DNA of 40,441 bases, taken from positions 1 through 40,441 of the IMG/VR virus record IMGVR_UViG_3300046616_000062; one strand, given 5' to 3'. Of the stretch, positions 1-6,229 are shown piece after piece. Positions within the stretch are counted from its first letter, which is position 1. Each line of letters opens with the position of its first letter. Under the pieces are notes generated by a model. That model was given only the letters and a program-made list of their open reading frames with translations. It made no database searches and was not told the DNA's origin. The position numbers and the translations under genes were made by a program. This DNA comes from a virus.

Positions 1-556
1 CGAACAGATCACTGTTCTTGCTGAACGCGTACTCATCGAGCGACACAGCGGCAGGGTTCAAACCTTGCTGCCGTCCGGCGTCCGCCGACACGACCCGGTA
101 AGTGTTGTCCTTGTACCGGATCACGTCACGCTGAACGTTGCACACGGCGCTGAGCTTCGGGGAAGCGTTCACCATTTGCTTCGCGGAGTCGAAAACCATG
201 CGCGCCTGATTGCGGTCATTGGCGGCAGCGATTACCTGACGCTGTGAATCGCCACGATCGGCAATCAGGTGATACAGCATGATCGCTGCGGCAATGGTGC
301 TCTTCCCGTTCTTACGGGCGACGCACACGACAACGGTCCGATGCTTCCGACGCCAACGCCCGAAGGTGTCTTGCGTCAGCTCATACGCGTCGACCAATAG
401 CGCGCGCTGCCACGGGAGAAGCCGGAACGGCTGACCGGCGAACGACCCAGTCAGGTAGCAAAACTCTTCAATCCACTTCGCCACCCGGTAACCCTCAGAA
501 GGGAACGGGGCGTCAGCGGGAATGTGCCGGGCAATGACCGGGTCAATGTTCGTCAC
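1..556 (-). CDS. terL: Terminase large subunit, N-terminal part (continues at 40441)
   Basis: ATP-driven DNA packaging motor and nuclease; this segment is the ATPase half. I read it from the sequence: GTG start at 554-556, because the next codon upstream in frame is a stop. Residues are typical of the HK97/phiC31 large terminase, with a Walker A motif ARKNGKST near residue 75 and a Walker B-like VSLDEY near residue 160. The frame is open to position 1 and joins the frame at 40441 in phase (DLFV then NSGEADD), so the whole protein is about 484 residues split by the window boundary. It starts 14 nt after the small subunit gene. Function is firm from motifs and neighbours. Confidence 0.93.
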   Translation of the reverse strand, partial: MTNIDPVIARHIPADAPFPSEGYRVAKWIEEFCYLTGSFAGQPFRLLPWQRALLVDAYELTQDTFGRWRRKHRTVVVCVARKNGKSTIAAAIMLYHLIADRGDSQRQVIAAANDRNQARMVFDSAKQMVNASPKLSAVCNVQRDVIRYKDNTYRVVSADAGRQQGLNPAAVSLDEYAFSKNSDLF

Positions 557-569
557 CGGTCATGCCCCC

Positions 570-1010
570 TTAGAAGTCTTCCGGACCGGCGGACACCTTC
601 CGTGCCTCAGCGGCCACAATGCCCAGGCGCAAGCGCGACTCAGGAGTGAAGCCAATCGCCGTTTCGATGGAGCGCAATTCCTTCTCCGTCGACTCGACGT
701 AACGAAGCATCGGATGCGCGACCGGCTGACCGTTGTAACCCTCAGACATGAAGCCGTCGGATTCGACAAGCGCCAACAGGTCGGCACGCCGGTCGTGAAG
801 CTCGCAGTACCGAGTAATCACGTTGCGGTCAGTCTCAGGGGAGTAGGCACCCATTCCGGCTGACCACACGTTGCGCCATACGTCCTTGCCGGTCGCCTTC
901 AGGTGACTGGGCACCCTGGGCGCTCGACCCTCGTACACGACGGGGGCAGCGGACTCAGCGGCAGTGTTCGCGTTGCCGGTACGCATGTCCGGCGCCTTAC
1001 TGCGGCTCAT
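570..1010 (-). CDS. terS: Terminase small subunit (P27-like)
   Basis: DNA-recognition subunit of the packaging enzyme, about 146 residues, directly upstream of the large subunit. The family call rests on length, position and the overall look of phage P27-type small terminases: basic N-terminus, then helical segments with the motif LRLGIVAAEARK near the C-terminus. I chose the ATG at 1008-1010 because AAGGGGG lies 5-6 nt upstream. A GTG at 1016 is in frame but directly abuts that ribosome binding site. The preceding 189 bp hold no gene and are a candidate for cos. Confidence 0.85.
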   Translation of the reverse strand: MSRSKAPDMRTGNANTAAESAAPVVYEGRAPRVPSHLKATGKDVWRNVWSAGMGAYSPETDRNVITRYCELHDRRADLLALVESDGFMSEGYNGQPVAHPMLRYVESTEKELRSIETAIGFTPESRLRLGIVAAEARKVSAGPEDF

Positions 1011-1199
1011 TAGCACCCCCTTAACGGGTCGTTAACTGACCCATTCTCAGGGGCCCGAAAGCCCGCTTGCCCAGTGTTCACAAGGGTCGTTGGCCTGGGG
1101 GGCGCCTGGGTCCGGCGTCACACCTAGCGTGCGTTTTCCGAGCTGGGGCCGGGATCGCTGAGAGGCAACGGTCTGAACTTTGGCGGCGCCTTCCCCCTA
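1011..1199. other. Gene-free gap between HNH and terS; candidate cos region
   Basis: No convincing reading frame. It holds a short inverted repeat at 1021-1035 (TTAACG, GGT, CGTTAA), an adjacent CTGA/TCAG pair and a G-rich stretch near 1100. In HK97-type phages cosN lies between the HNH gene and terS, so this gap is a reasonable place to look. I cannot see the cut itself, and the 1548-1700 interval is an alternative. Confidence 0.3.
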
Positions 1200-1547
1200 T
1201 CAGAAGGGACGCTTTCCAAAATCCATTGCCGTCTTCGTCTTATGGCATCGCTTGCACAATGCTTGAACGTTCTCTTCAACGTCTTCGCCACCCAATGCCA
1301 ACGGCTTGATGTGGTCGACGTCGAGCTGACTAGGCAGGTACCAACCCAGGCAGGTAGCACAGTGCGCGCCCACTGCCTTACGGATAGCGCGCCTCAGCTT
1401 TGCCGCAGCGTTGTTGCCACGTGCGATAGCAGCACGCCGCTTGCTGTGACTCTTGATGCTGCGCTGTGCGTTGTAGTGCGCATGGTGTATCGCGCACCTG
1501 CCGCCATGCGTGGCCCAGTCCCTACACTCAAGGCACCGTGTACGCAT
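1200..1547 (-). CDS. HNH endonuclease of the packaging module
   Basis: About 115 residues. An HNH/McrA-type fold is visible: two zinc-binding CxxC pairs (CATC and CKRC) around the core DVDHIKPLALGGEDVEENVQALC, ending KRCHKTKTA. A second cysteine pair near the N-terminus (CLEC) may bind another metal. HNH proteins next to terminase are known to stimulate cos cleavage with terminase in HK97 (gp74) and many siphoviruses, and the position one gene before terS fits that role. ATG start at 1545-1547 with AAGGGGG upstream; that ribosome site is part of a small palindrome, GGGGTACCCC. Confidence 0.9.
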   Translation of the reverse strand: MRTRCLECRDWATHGGRCAIHHAHYNAQRSIKSHSKRRAAIARGNNAAAKLRRAIRKAVGAHCATCLGWYLPSQLDVDHIKPLALGGEDVEENVQALCKRCHKTKTAMDFGKRPF

Positions 1548-1606
1548 ATGGGGTACCCCCTTCCTGGGGACACCCCCTGTACGTCGAGCACCCCCCTACC
1601 CTCGTG

Positions 1607-1620
1607 TACTCACGTGAGTA
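1607..1620. promoter_or_regulatory. Operator-like palindrome, site 1 of 15
   Basis: Core TACTCACGTGAGTA, with the right flank GTC matching the other copies and the left flank (GTG) diverged. It lies upstream of the HNH-terminase genes, between them and the tRNA genes. Presumed binding site for the repressor encoded at 21267-23435, by analogy with the phiC31 conserved inverted repeats. Confidence 0.75.
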
Positions 1621-1634
1621 GTCAGGAAGTGGCG

Positions 1635-1698
1635 CACCCGCTAACCCTTACCGGTTCAATGGCATTGCCCACTCAGGGGCTTTAGCGGTTAGCGGGTG
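1635..1698. repeat. 12-bp perfect inverted repeat just 3' of the tRNA-like gene
   Basis: CACCCGCTAACC at 1635-1646 and GGTTAGCGGGTG at 1687-1698 are exact inverse complements with a 40-nt loop. The loop itself contains smaller hairpins (GCCCC/GGGC and CAATG/CATTG). The right arm begins immediately after the encoded CCA of the tRNA-like gene, so the RNA would fold straight after the tRNA 3' end. It could be a terminator without a U tract, a processing signal or part of the cos region. Confidence 0.5.
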
Positions 1699-1701
1699 TG
1701 G

Positions 1702-1782
1702 TGCATCGGGCGGGACTCGAACCCGCATACTCCCCGTTATAGAACCCGGGTAGGGGCGCTCTGCCAATTGAGCTACCAACGC
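1702..1782 (-). tRNA. tRNA-like gene with enlarged anticodon loop
   Basis: On the minus strand a 7-bp acceptor stem (GCGUUGG with CCGAUGC, two G-U pairs), a 4-bp D stem (GCUC/GAGC) and a perfect 5-bp T stem (GCGGG/CCCGC, loop UUCGAGU) are clear. An encoded CCA follows at 1699-1701. The anticodon arm is abnormal: CCCC pairs with GGGG but encloses a loop of about 15 nt plus a mismatch, eight more than a normal tRNA. The extra bases include the self-complementary ACCCGGGT. If UUCUAUA is the true loop the anticodon would be CUA (amber), but position 37 would be a U, which is unusual. Function uncertain: it may be a decayed tRNA or a non-decoding tRNA mimic. Confidence 0.6.
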
Positions 1783-1850
1783 TTGCAAGGAAGGCGCCGT
1801 AAACCCGACGTCCGGGGAGTGTTATGCCGCCGCTTACGTTCCTTGCTCCG

Positions 1851-1924
1851 AGCCCCCCGACGGATTCGAACCGCCGACCCCCTGATTACTAAACAGGTGC
1901 TCTGACCAACTGAGCTAGGGAGGC
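1851..1924 (-). tRNA. tRNA-Thr (anticodon AGU)
   Basis: Full cloverleaf of 74 nt: acceptor GCCUCCC/GGGGGGC (one U-G), D stem GCUC/GAGC, anticodon stem CCUG/CAGG with a U-U closing pair, loop UUAGUAA, T stem GGCGG/CCGUC with loop UUCGAAU. Loop positions 34-36 read AGU, a threonine anticodon. CCA is not encoded. phiC31 is known to carry a tRNA-Thr gene in the same area, which supports the call. AGU is a rare threonine anticodon in bacteria, where GGU, UGU and CGU are usual. Confidence 0.88.
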
Positions 1925-2044
1925 AAGCCCGGTCGCTCAACCCTGGGAGAGAAGGCAGGGGAACAACCGGCTGAGGGGAGTGCACTCAAGCGCCATGGCG
2001 TTTCGCTACTAGATGCGCGGTGCGAACACCCCTCTACCTATATG

Positions 2045-2061
2045 AAGGGAGTCGGTGACCT
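2045..2061 (-). promoter_or_regulatory. Leader element GTNACCGACTCCCTT, copy 1
   Basis: Coding-strand sequence AGGTCACCGACTCCCTT. This is the only copy not followed closely by a protein start; about 120 nt downstream lies the tRNA-Thr gene. It can still fold with AGGGGUGU just downstream. It lies inside the 1925-2377 gap, which otherwise holds the promoter island at 2103-2194 and no convincing gene. Confidence 0.6.
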
Positions 2062-2102
2062 GATATCAGCGGGAATCTGACGGTTCAGCAGGAAGCCCGC
2101 CG

Positions 2103-2194
2103 GTGACGCTGTGATGAAGTGGCGTCGACTCCGGATTGCCCTTAGAGAAGTCTTATATGAATCCTGAATATGGGTCACAACGTCACTTCATCAC
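2103..2194 (-). promoter_or_regulatory. Promoter island 1 with flanking operator-like arms
   Basis: Minus-strand promoter: -35 TTGTGA (2175-2180), 17-bp spacer, -10 TATAAG (2152-2157). It is flanked by the arm at 2175-2194 (TCACAACGTCACTTCATCAC on plus) and the inverse arm at 2103-2122 (GTGACGCTGTGATGAAGTGG). A second copy with the same arms and spacing is at 20764-20855. It would drive transcription into the tRNAs and the HNH-terminase late operon. phiC31 has a late promoter in the corresponding region, so a late-promoter role is likely but inferred. Confidence 0.6.
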
Positions 2195-2287
2195 TCACCC
2201 CAGGTCAGACGGCTTGCCCCTGCCCGCTGCCGTGACGAAGGAACATGTAGTTAGGCTAACTAACTGTTCGAAGGTAAAAGAAGAAGG

Positions 2288-2318
2288 CCGAACCCGAAGG
2301 CTCGACCCCTTCCCGCTG
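2288..2318 (-). terminator. Weak candidate terminator after integrase
   Basis: On the minus strand a short GCC/GGC hairpin with loop UUCGGGUUC is followed by the U-rich run UUCUUCUUUU, about 60 nt past the integrase stop. The stem is short, so this is only a candidate. Confidence 0.35.
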
Positions 2319-2377
2319 TGCCCGTCAGCGCCCCTGAGCGCCCCTGTAAGCGCCTGCCACGCCGTCCGGGCCCCGTT

Positions 2378-4237
2378 CTATGCCGCTAGCGTCTCCGGCT
2401 CTTCCTGGGCGTCGTCCTGGGGCTGGGCCCAATGGATGATCACGCGACTCTTCACGTCCGGCACACGTCCGGGCCGGTTCGTGCCCTTCGGAAGCTTGAT
2501 GACCTCAATGCGGTCAATGAAGAGCTTCACCATGGCGCGCCGGTCGGCCATGTCGGCGTTCGCCCACCACGAATCGGGCCCCAGCGGGTCACTGCCCGGT
2601 TCGCCCAACCATTCGCCCGTCGGCAACTTCGGGTTGGTCGCTTCGTCCAGCTCACGCAAGCGCTCTTCGGCGCCTTCCATGCGAAGCGTGTGTGTGGCTT
2701 CTTCGTCAAGGAACGCGCGCCGTCCCATGGGCCCTTTGTATCCGCCTGCCCGCCGGTCTTCGTACATGTCCTCAAGGGCGCGTACGGCGTCGGCACGCTC
2801 CGCTAGAAGCTCTGCCCGCTGACCGGCCTTCTCCGGCTTCTCAGTGAGCTTGCCCCAGCGTCGAGCGGCTTCCCAGAGAAGGGCAACGGTGTCGTCGTCG
2901 GTCGGGTCCCCAGGGTCGACGGCAGCGATACGGGCGAAGATGCGACCGGCAATGAACGGGTCTAGGTGGTGCATCGTGATGGAGCACGAAGAGCCGTCGT
3001 GAATCCGGCGGGGGCACTTACAGGCGTACGACGACTTGTGCGCGCCTTCGCCTTCCCGAAGGTTGCCGCTCATGGTCGAGCCGTTCCCGTAACCCGTCTC
3101 AGGGTCGGTTACGCCGGAGCCGTGGCAGTACAGAATTTCCATTGCGCTGAGAAGCGACTGACCCCGGTATTGCCCCTTGCCGCGCCCCCTGCCATCTAGC
3201 CATGCCTGAAGTTCCCACCATTCCGACGGCTCGATGATCGCTCCGCACTCAAGCTCAATCGGGCGCATGGTCACGGGGTCGCGCTCAATGCGGTAGTGAG
3301 AGAAGCCGCCCCGGGAACCGTCTTCCCGAACCTTGTACACGATGCGTGCGGCGTATCCGGCAATGCGCGGGTCGCGAAGAACACGCTTCAGTACGGACGG
3401 GTCCCAATCGGAGTCGGCGCGCTTCTTCCCGGTTGTGTTGCCACGGGTCGGCACCTTGTCTTGCCAAAGACGCGTCACAAGGCCGTTCAGCGAACCGGGG
3501 TGAAACGATCCGGCGCCGCCACCCTTGAAGGGCGTTTCACGATGCGCCTTAATTTCGTCCCAGGCCCAGCGAATGACGCCCGGTTCAGATTCGTGTTTGC
3601 CGTCCCATTTCTTCGCCCCATGCTTGAGGACCTGAATTTGAACGGGCTTGTTGTTGTCGCCCGGATTCGGCACCATGCGCGACTCAGTGTCGAATCCGTA
3701 AGGAATGAAGCCGACGTGTCCGCCCAGGGAACGCGCAAGCTCTTTCGCGTCCTTGACGGCAACGCTCTTGTTCTTGCTTTCTTGATGCGACGCGTCGAGC
3801 CGCATAATCAGGTGAATCAAGTCCATGAGATTGCCCGCGCGGAACTGACCTTCGTTCACGCTGACAATGACGACGCCCATGTGAAGCAATTCGGTGAGTA
3901 CCGGGATTGCCTCAAGCGGGTTGCGGCGGGTGAGCCGCGAAATGTAATGAACAATGACCATGTTCACGATGCCCGCGCGACAGTCGGCCACAAGCCGGTT
4001 CCACTCAGGGCGCTCGACGCCGGAGAAGGCCGACGTGCCCGGGGCTTCGCTGTAGTGGCCAACCCACTTCACAACGGTGCCGTCGCGCCCGACTTCCCGC
4101 GCGAGTTGTTCGGCCTTCCCCTTGTTCGCTGCCCGCTGGGTGGCCGGTGACGCTACGCTACCGCTAGCGCGTTCGGCTGACTGCCTGTCATACCCTGCCG
4201 CGTGAATGGTCATCCCGCTGACCGTCCCTTGTGTCAT
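2378..4237 (-). CDS. int: Large serine integrase
   Basis: Site-specific recombinase that joins phage attP to a host attB. 619 residues from the ATG at 4235-4237, close in sequence to phiC31 integrase throughout. Catalytic serine is Ser20 in GYDRQS. Catalytic-domain signatures SEAPGTSAF, RAGNLMDLIHLIMRLDASH and the recombinase-domain block DPRIAGYAA and RDPVTMRPIELECG follow, and a long coiled-coil region occupies the C-terminal third. The longer reading frame upstream runs through attP and is not used. The zinc-ribbon region reads YCHGSG where phiC31 has YCECG, so one usual cysteine ligand is missing; the later cysteines (YACKCP and SSCS) remain. Direction control needs the RDF at 18774-19511. 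Confidence 0.96.
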   Translation of the reverse strand: MTQGTVSGMTIHAAGYDRQSAERASGSVASPATQRAANKGKAEQLAREVGRDGTVVKWVGHYSEAPGTSAFSGVERPEWNRLVADCRAGIVNMVIVHYISRLTRRNPLEAIPVLTELLHMGVVIVSVNEGQFRAGNLMDLIHLIMRLDASHQESKNKSVAVKDAKELARSLGGHVGFIPYGFDTESRMVPNPGDNNKPVQIQVLKHGAKKWDGKHESEPGVIRWAWDEIKAHRETPFKGGGAGSFHPGSLNGLVTRLWQDKVPTRGNTTGKKRADSDWDPSVLKRVLRDPRIAGYAARIVYKVREDGSRGGFSHYRIERDPVTMRPIELECGAIIEPSEWWELQAWLDGRGRGKGQYRGQSLLSAMEILYCHGSGVTDPETGYGNGSTMSGNLREGEGAHKSSYACKCPRRIHDGSSCSITMHHLDPFIAGRIFARIAAVDPGDPTDDDTVALLWEAARRWGKLTEKPEKAGQRAELLAERADAVRALEDMYEDRRAGGYKGPMGRRAFLDEEATHTLRMEGAEERLRELDEATNPKLPTGEWLGEPGSDPLGPDSWWANADMADRRAMVKLFIDRIEVIKLPKGTNRPGRVPDVKSRVIIHWAQPQDDAQEEPETLAA

Positions 4238-4252
4238 GGGGTGGAAGATTAG

Positions 4253-4296
4253 CCCACCCAACTGGGTAAAGCCAAAGTCTACACCAGTTGGGTGGG
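4253..4296. other. attP: attP attachment site
   Basis: Imperfect palindrome: CCCACCCAACTGG at 4253-4265 and CCAGTTGGGTGGG at 4284-4296 are inverse complements around a centre at 4274/4275, which is AA on plus (TT on minus). phiC31 attP has the same arms (CCCCAACTGGGG..., ...CTCAGTTGGGG) around a TT crossover in CTTTG, and here the minus strand reads GACTTTGGC. It lies 15 bp upstream of the integrase start, as expected. Being whole, it shows an unintegrated genome. Confidence 0.88.
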
Positions 4297-4453
4297 AACG
4301 GGCTGACCTGGGAAAACGTCCCTCAGCGGAGCCGTATCGGGCACCTTCCCACCCGCCCGGCTCAGGTCTAGGTCTGACCCAGTCCGGCGGGAACGACGAA
4401 GCCCCGCCCAACGCCCGGGGGAAGGCGCTGAACGGGGCGGCTCAGTGTCACGC

Positions 4454-4816
4454 TCAGTTATACGGAGTGATCGGCGTCGTGTATCCCTCCCAGGGTGAGC
4501 GTGTCGGCACGGGGAAGCCTGCCCAGTGCTCCGGCACACGGTCGCTGCCCTGGGCTTGCCACGTACGCCACTTCGTTCCGCAGTGCTCAAGCCACGACAA
4601 GGCTTCGTCGCGCGTCTCCCATTCGAGCGGGATTAGCTTCGGCGGCGTGACGGGTGTCTTGCTCTTGCCCTTGACCGGCTTCGGCAGCGTCGTCGGCAGT
4701 GCACAGAAGTCGCCCCACCACTCATCGAAAATGGCGAACGGGGCGTTGGTGCGGGCTTCCCATGTGCCGTCGGCGTTCATGGATATCGCCCGTTGTATGA
4801 CCCGATAGCGCCTCAC
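4454..4816 (-). CDS. Unknown protein, tandem paralogue B
   Basis: 120 residues, function not recognised. It is clearly related to the next gene upstream (4813-5109): both begin MRRYRVxQR, share a central block (APFAIFDEWWGDFCALP here, RPWVIFDGTMKGYCTLP there) and a later block (LIPLEWETRDEALSWL here, LLPLEWQTSDGAKAWL there). GTG start overlaps the stop of its paralogue (GTGA), with AGAAGG upstream, so the two are translationally coupled. Last gene before attP, in the accessory end of the early operon. No membrane or metal motifs. Confidence 0.7.
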   Translation of the reverse strand: MRRYRVIQRAISMNADGTWEARTNAPFAIFDEWWGDFCALPTTLPKPVKGKSKTPVTPPKLIPLEWETRDEALSWLEHCGTKWRTWQAQGSDRVPEHWAGFPVPTRSPWEGYTTPITPYN

Positions 4817-5109
4817 TGACCGACCTTCTCTCTTGAGACGTCGTACGGCACGTCAGCGCCCCCGATGAGCGGCACGCGCCCCCATGTCCGGTAGCACCGC
4901 ATGAGCCATGCCTTAGCTCCGTCCGACGTCTGCCATTCGAGCGGCAGCAAGTTCGCGCCGTCGTCGTCAGCGGGCAGGGTGCAATACCCCTTCATGGTGC
5001 CGTCGAAGATCACCCAGGGGCGACCCCGGACGGCTTCACGGCCTTCGTTCGTTGCCTGTACTTCCTGCCGCCATTCCGGCGGACGCTGTGTCACCCGATA
5101 TCGACGCAT
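4813..5109 (-). CDS. Unknown protein, tandem paralogue A
   Basis: 98 residues from the ATG at 5107-5109, chosen because the paralogue downstream also starts MRRYRV. A GTG at 5127 overlapping the previous stop is also possible and would add six residues. Shares the xxWVIFDxxxxxYCTLP and LLPLEWxTxDxAxxWL blocks with 4454-4816, so the pair arose by duplication. Acidic/aromatic, no transmembrane segment, function unknown. Confidence 0.7.
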   Translation of the reverse strand: MRRYRVTQRPPEWRQEVQATNEGREAVRGRPWVIFDGTMKGYCTLPADDDGANLLPLEWQTSDGAKAWLMRCYRTWGRVPLIGGADVPYDVSREKVGQ

Positions 5110-5123
5110 GGCAGCACCGTAGG

Positions 5124-5396
5124 TCACTCATTCTCAGTTGGGGAGAGTGTTACGAGGATTCCACCGTTCCGGGCTTCCCAGGTGCGCCCCCGCTCGACTT
5201 CAAACCTGCCGTCGGTCACAAGTTGCATGCGAAGGGGCGCCACGACGTTCAGCATGATGTGCGCAAGCGTTCCCGTGTCGTGCTCTTTCTCGTACGCCTC
5301 ACGCACGCCCCGGGCCAACTGTTCCGCTGCGCCGTCCGCCGTTTCGGCTTCGGCTTCGTCGGCTCCGTGATCTTCGATCACCCAGGCAATTTTCAT
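5124..5396 (-). CDS. Hypothetical small acidic protein
   Basis: 90 residues from ATG 5394-5396, starting MKIAWVIEDHGADEAEAE. The N-terminal third is strongly acidic, followed by a helical stretch (AAEQLARGVREAYEKEH) and a C-terminal part rich in beta residues. Not recognised. It follows a strong terminator (5412-5458) and heads a three-gene group with the tandem paralogues, whose starts overlap the preceding stops. Confidence 0.65.
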   Translation of the reverse strand: MKIAWVIEDHGADEAEAETADGAAEQLARGVREAYEKEHDTGTLAHIMLNVVAPLRMQLVTDGRFEVERGRTWEARNGGILVTLSPTENE

Positions 5397-5411
5397 GCGC
5401 TCAGCGTACGC

Positions 5412-5458
5412 AAAAAGCCCCGTACCAACCGCCTGGGTAGGCAGTCAGTACGGGGCTT
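5412..5458 (-). terminator. Rho-independent terminator
   Basis: Stem AAGCCCCGTAC/GTACGGGGCTT with a 22-nt loop; on the minus strand it ends in TTTTT, so it terminates transcription from the SpdB-like gene. The loop is shared with the terminator at 23846-23890 (ACCAACC...GGCAGTCAGTA). Confidence 0.85.
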
Positions 5459-5461
5459 CTC

Positions 5462-6163
5462 TCACACGGTCAGTTCGGCGTCGAGCTGGGCGAACTTCTT
5501 TCGCACAGTGGCAGGGTGCCGACCGGCAGCGGCAGCGACCTCAACCGGGTTCAGCTTGTGCCGCCACCCTTGCTCAATGATCTTGTTCGCCTCAGCGTTC
5601 GGCAGGCGCGCGCCATGGTCGTTGACCGGCTCCGGCTCTTCGTCGGCAACCGGCTCAGGAAGCTCTTCCTGTACCGGCTCCGGCTCCGGCAGGCGCTCAG
5701 GCTCCGTCGGGTCCGCCGTCGGCTCCGGGGCGCTTACAGGGGCGCTCAGGGCTTCCCGCTCAGCGTCGGCAAGCGCCGCCATGTACACGGGCCCGACTTC
5801 GGCAAGCAACATCACAAGCGCGGGTGCGATCAGGTGCACAGCCACGCCGACCCAGTCATGTGCCGACACGTTCAGCCACACGTTCAGGAAGACGCTCGAC
5901 AGTCCCGTGATCCATCGGAACGCGACCGGCCACGCACCCAGCTTCGTGACGCCGTACTTCGCCAACGTGCCTTCGGCCGATAGCGCCATGATGAAGGCAA
6001 CGTCAACGATCAGGCCCAGGACCCAGCCGGACCATGACCACGTGCTGTGTTCGCTGACGAAGGGCGTCGTCGTCATGAGGCTGTAAAAGACAAGCCCCAG
6101 GATCAGGAACCACCTGCCGCCGGTCAGTACCCGACGCGTTCTGACAATGGCCTTCGTGTCCAA
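5462..6163 (-). CDS. SpdB/DUF2637-like membrane protein with C-terminal HTH
   Basis: 233 residues. Four hydrophobic segments in the first 130 residues (roughly 18-35, 45-65, 80-98 and 108-128), then a Pro/Glu-rich linker of repeated EPEP-type units (about 140-185), then a helix-turn-helix-like end (NPVEVAAAAGRHPATVRKKFAQL). This plan resembles the SpdB/DUF2637 'spread' proteins of Streptomyces plasmids and phages; the family call is by architecture. TTG start at 6161-6163 with GAAGGAG 8 nt upstream. Its leader carries the GTNACCGACTCCCTT element (6209-6225), which can pair with that ribosome site. Role in the phage unknown; a membrane-tethered DNA-binding protein is the simplest reading. Confidence 0.65.
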   Translation of the reverse strand: MDTKAIVRTRRVLTGGRWFLILGLVFYSLMTTTPFVSEHSTWSWSGWVLGLIVDVAFIMALSAEGTLAKYGVTKLGAWPVAFRWITGLSSVFLNVWLNVSAHDWVGVAVHLIAPALVMLLAEVGPVYMAALADAEREALSAPVSAPEPTADPTEPERLPEPEPVQEELPEPVADEEPEPVNDHGARLPNAEANKIIEQGWRHKLNPVEVAAAAGRHPATVRKKFAQLDAELTV

Positions 6164-6208
6164 CTCCGTTACTCCTTCAGTGAGTTGTGATCTCTTCTGA
6201 AGGCCAGT

Positions 6209-6225
6209 AAGGGAGTCGGTGACTT
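6209..6225 (-). promoter_or_regulatory. Leader element, copy 2 (before the SpdB-like gene)
   Basis: AAGTCACCGACTCCCTT on the coding strand. CUCC(C)UU can pair with GAAGGAG, the ribosome binding site of the gene starting at 6163, leaving one bulged C. It begins 5 nt after the stop of the preceding gene. Confidence 0.65.
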
Positions 6226-6229
6226 GCCG

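Noticed and set aside
522-863. Plus-strand reading frames opposite terS and throughout the window
   Set aside because: They mirror minus-strand genes with strong domain matches; GC-rich DNA gives long antisense frames, and none has a ribosome site plus recognisable protein.
1950-2000. 19-codon ORF beginning MALECTPLS between leader copy 1 and tRNA-Thr
   Set aside because: No ribosome binding site and no conservation evidence; too short to support.
2100-2200. Promoter island 1 as a second attachment site
   Set aside because: No resemblance to attP arms or crossover core; a promoter-like -35/-10 spacing explains it better.
4238-4411. 58-residue N-terminal extension of integrase
   Set aside because: It would translate through attP, has no ribosome binding site, and phiC31-type integrases start at MTQG.
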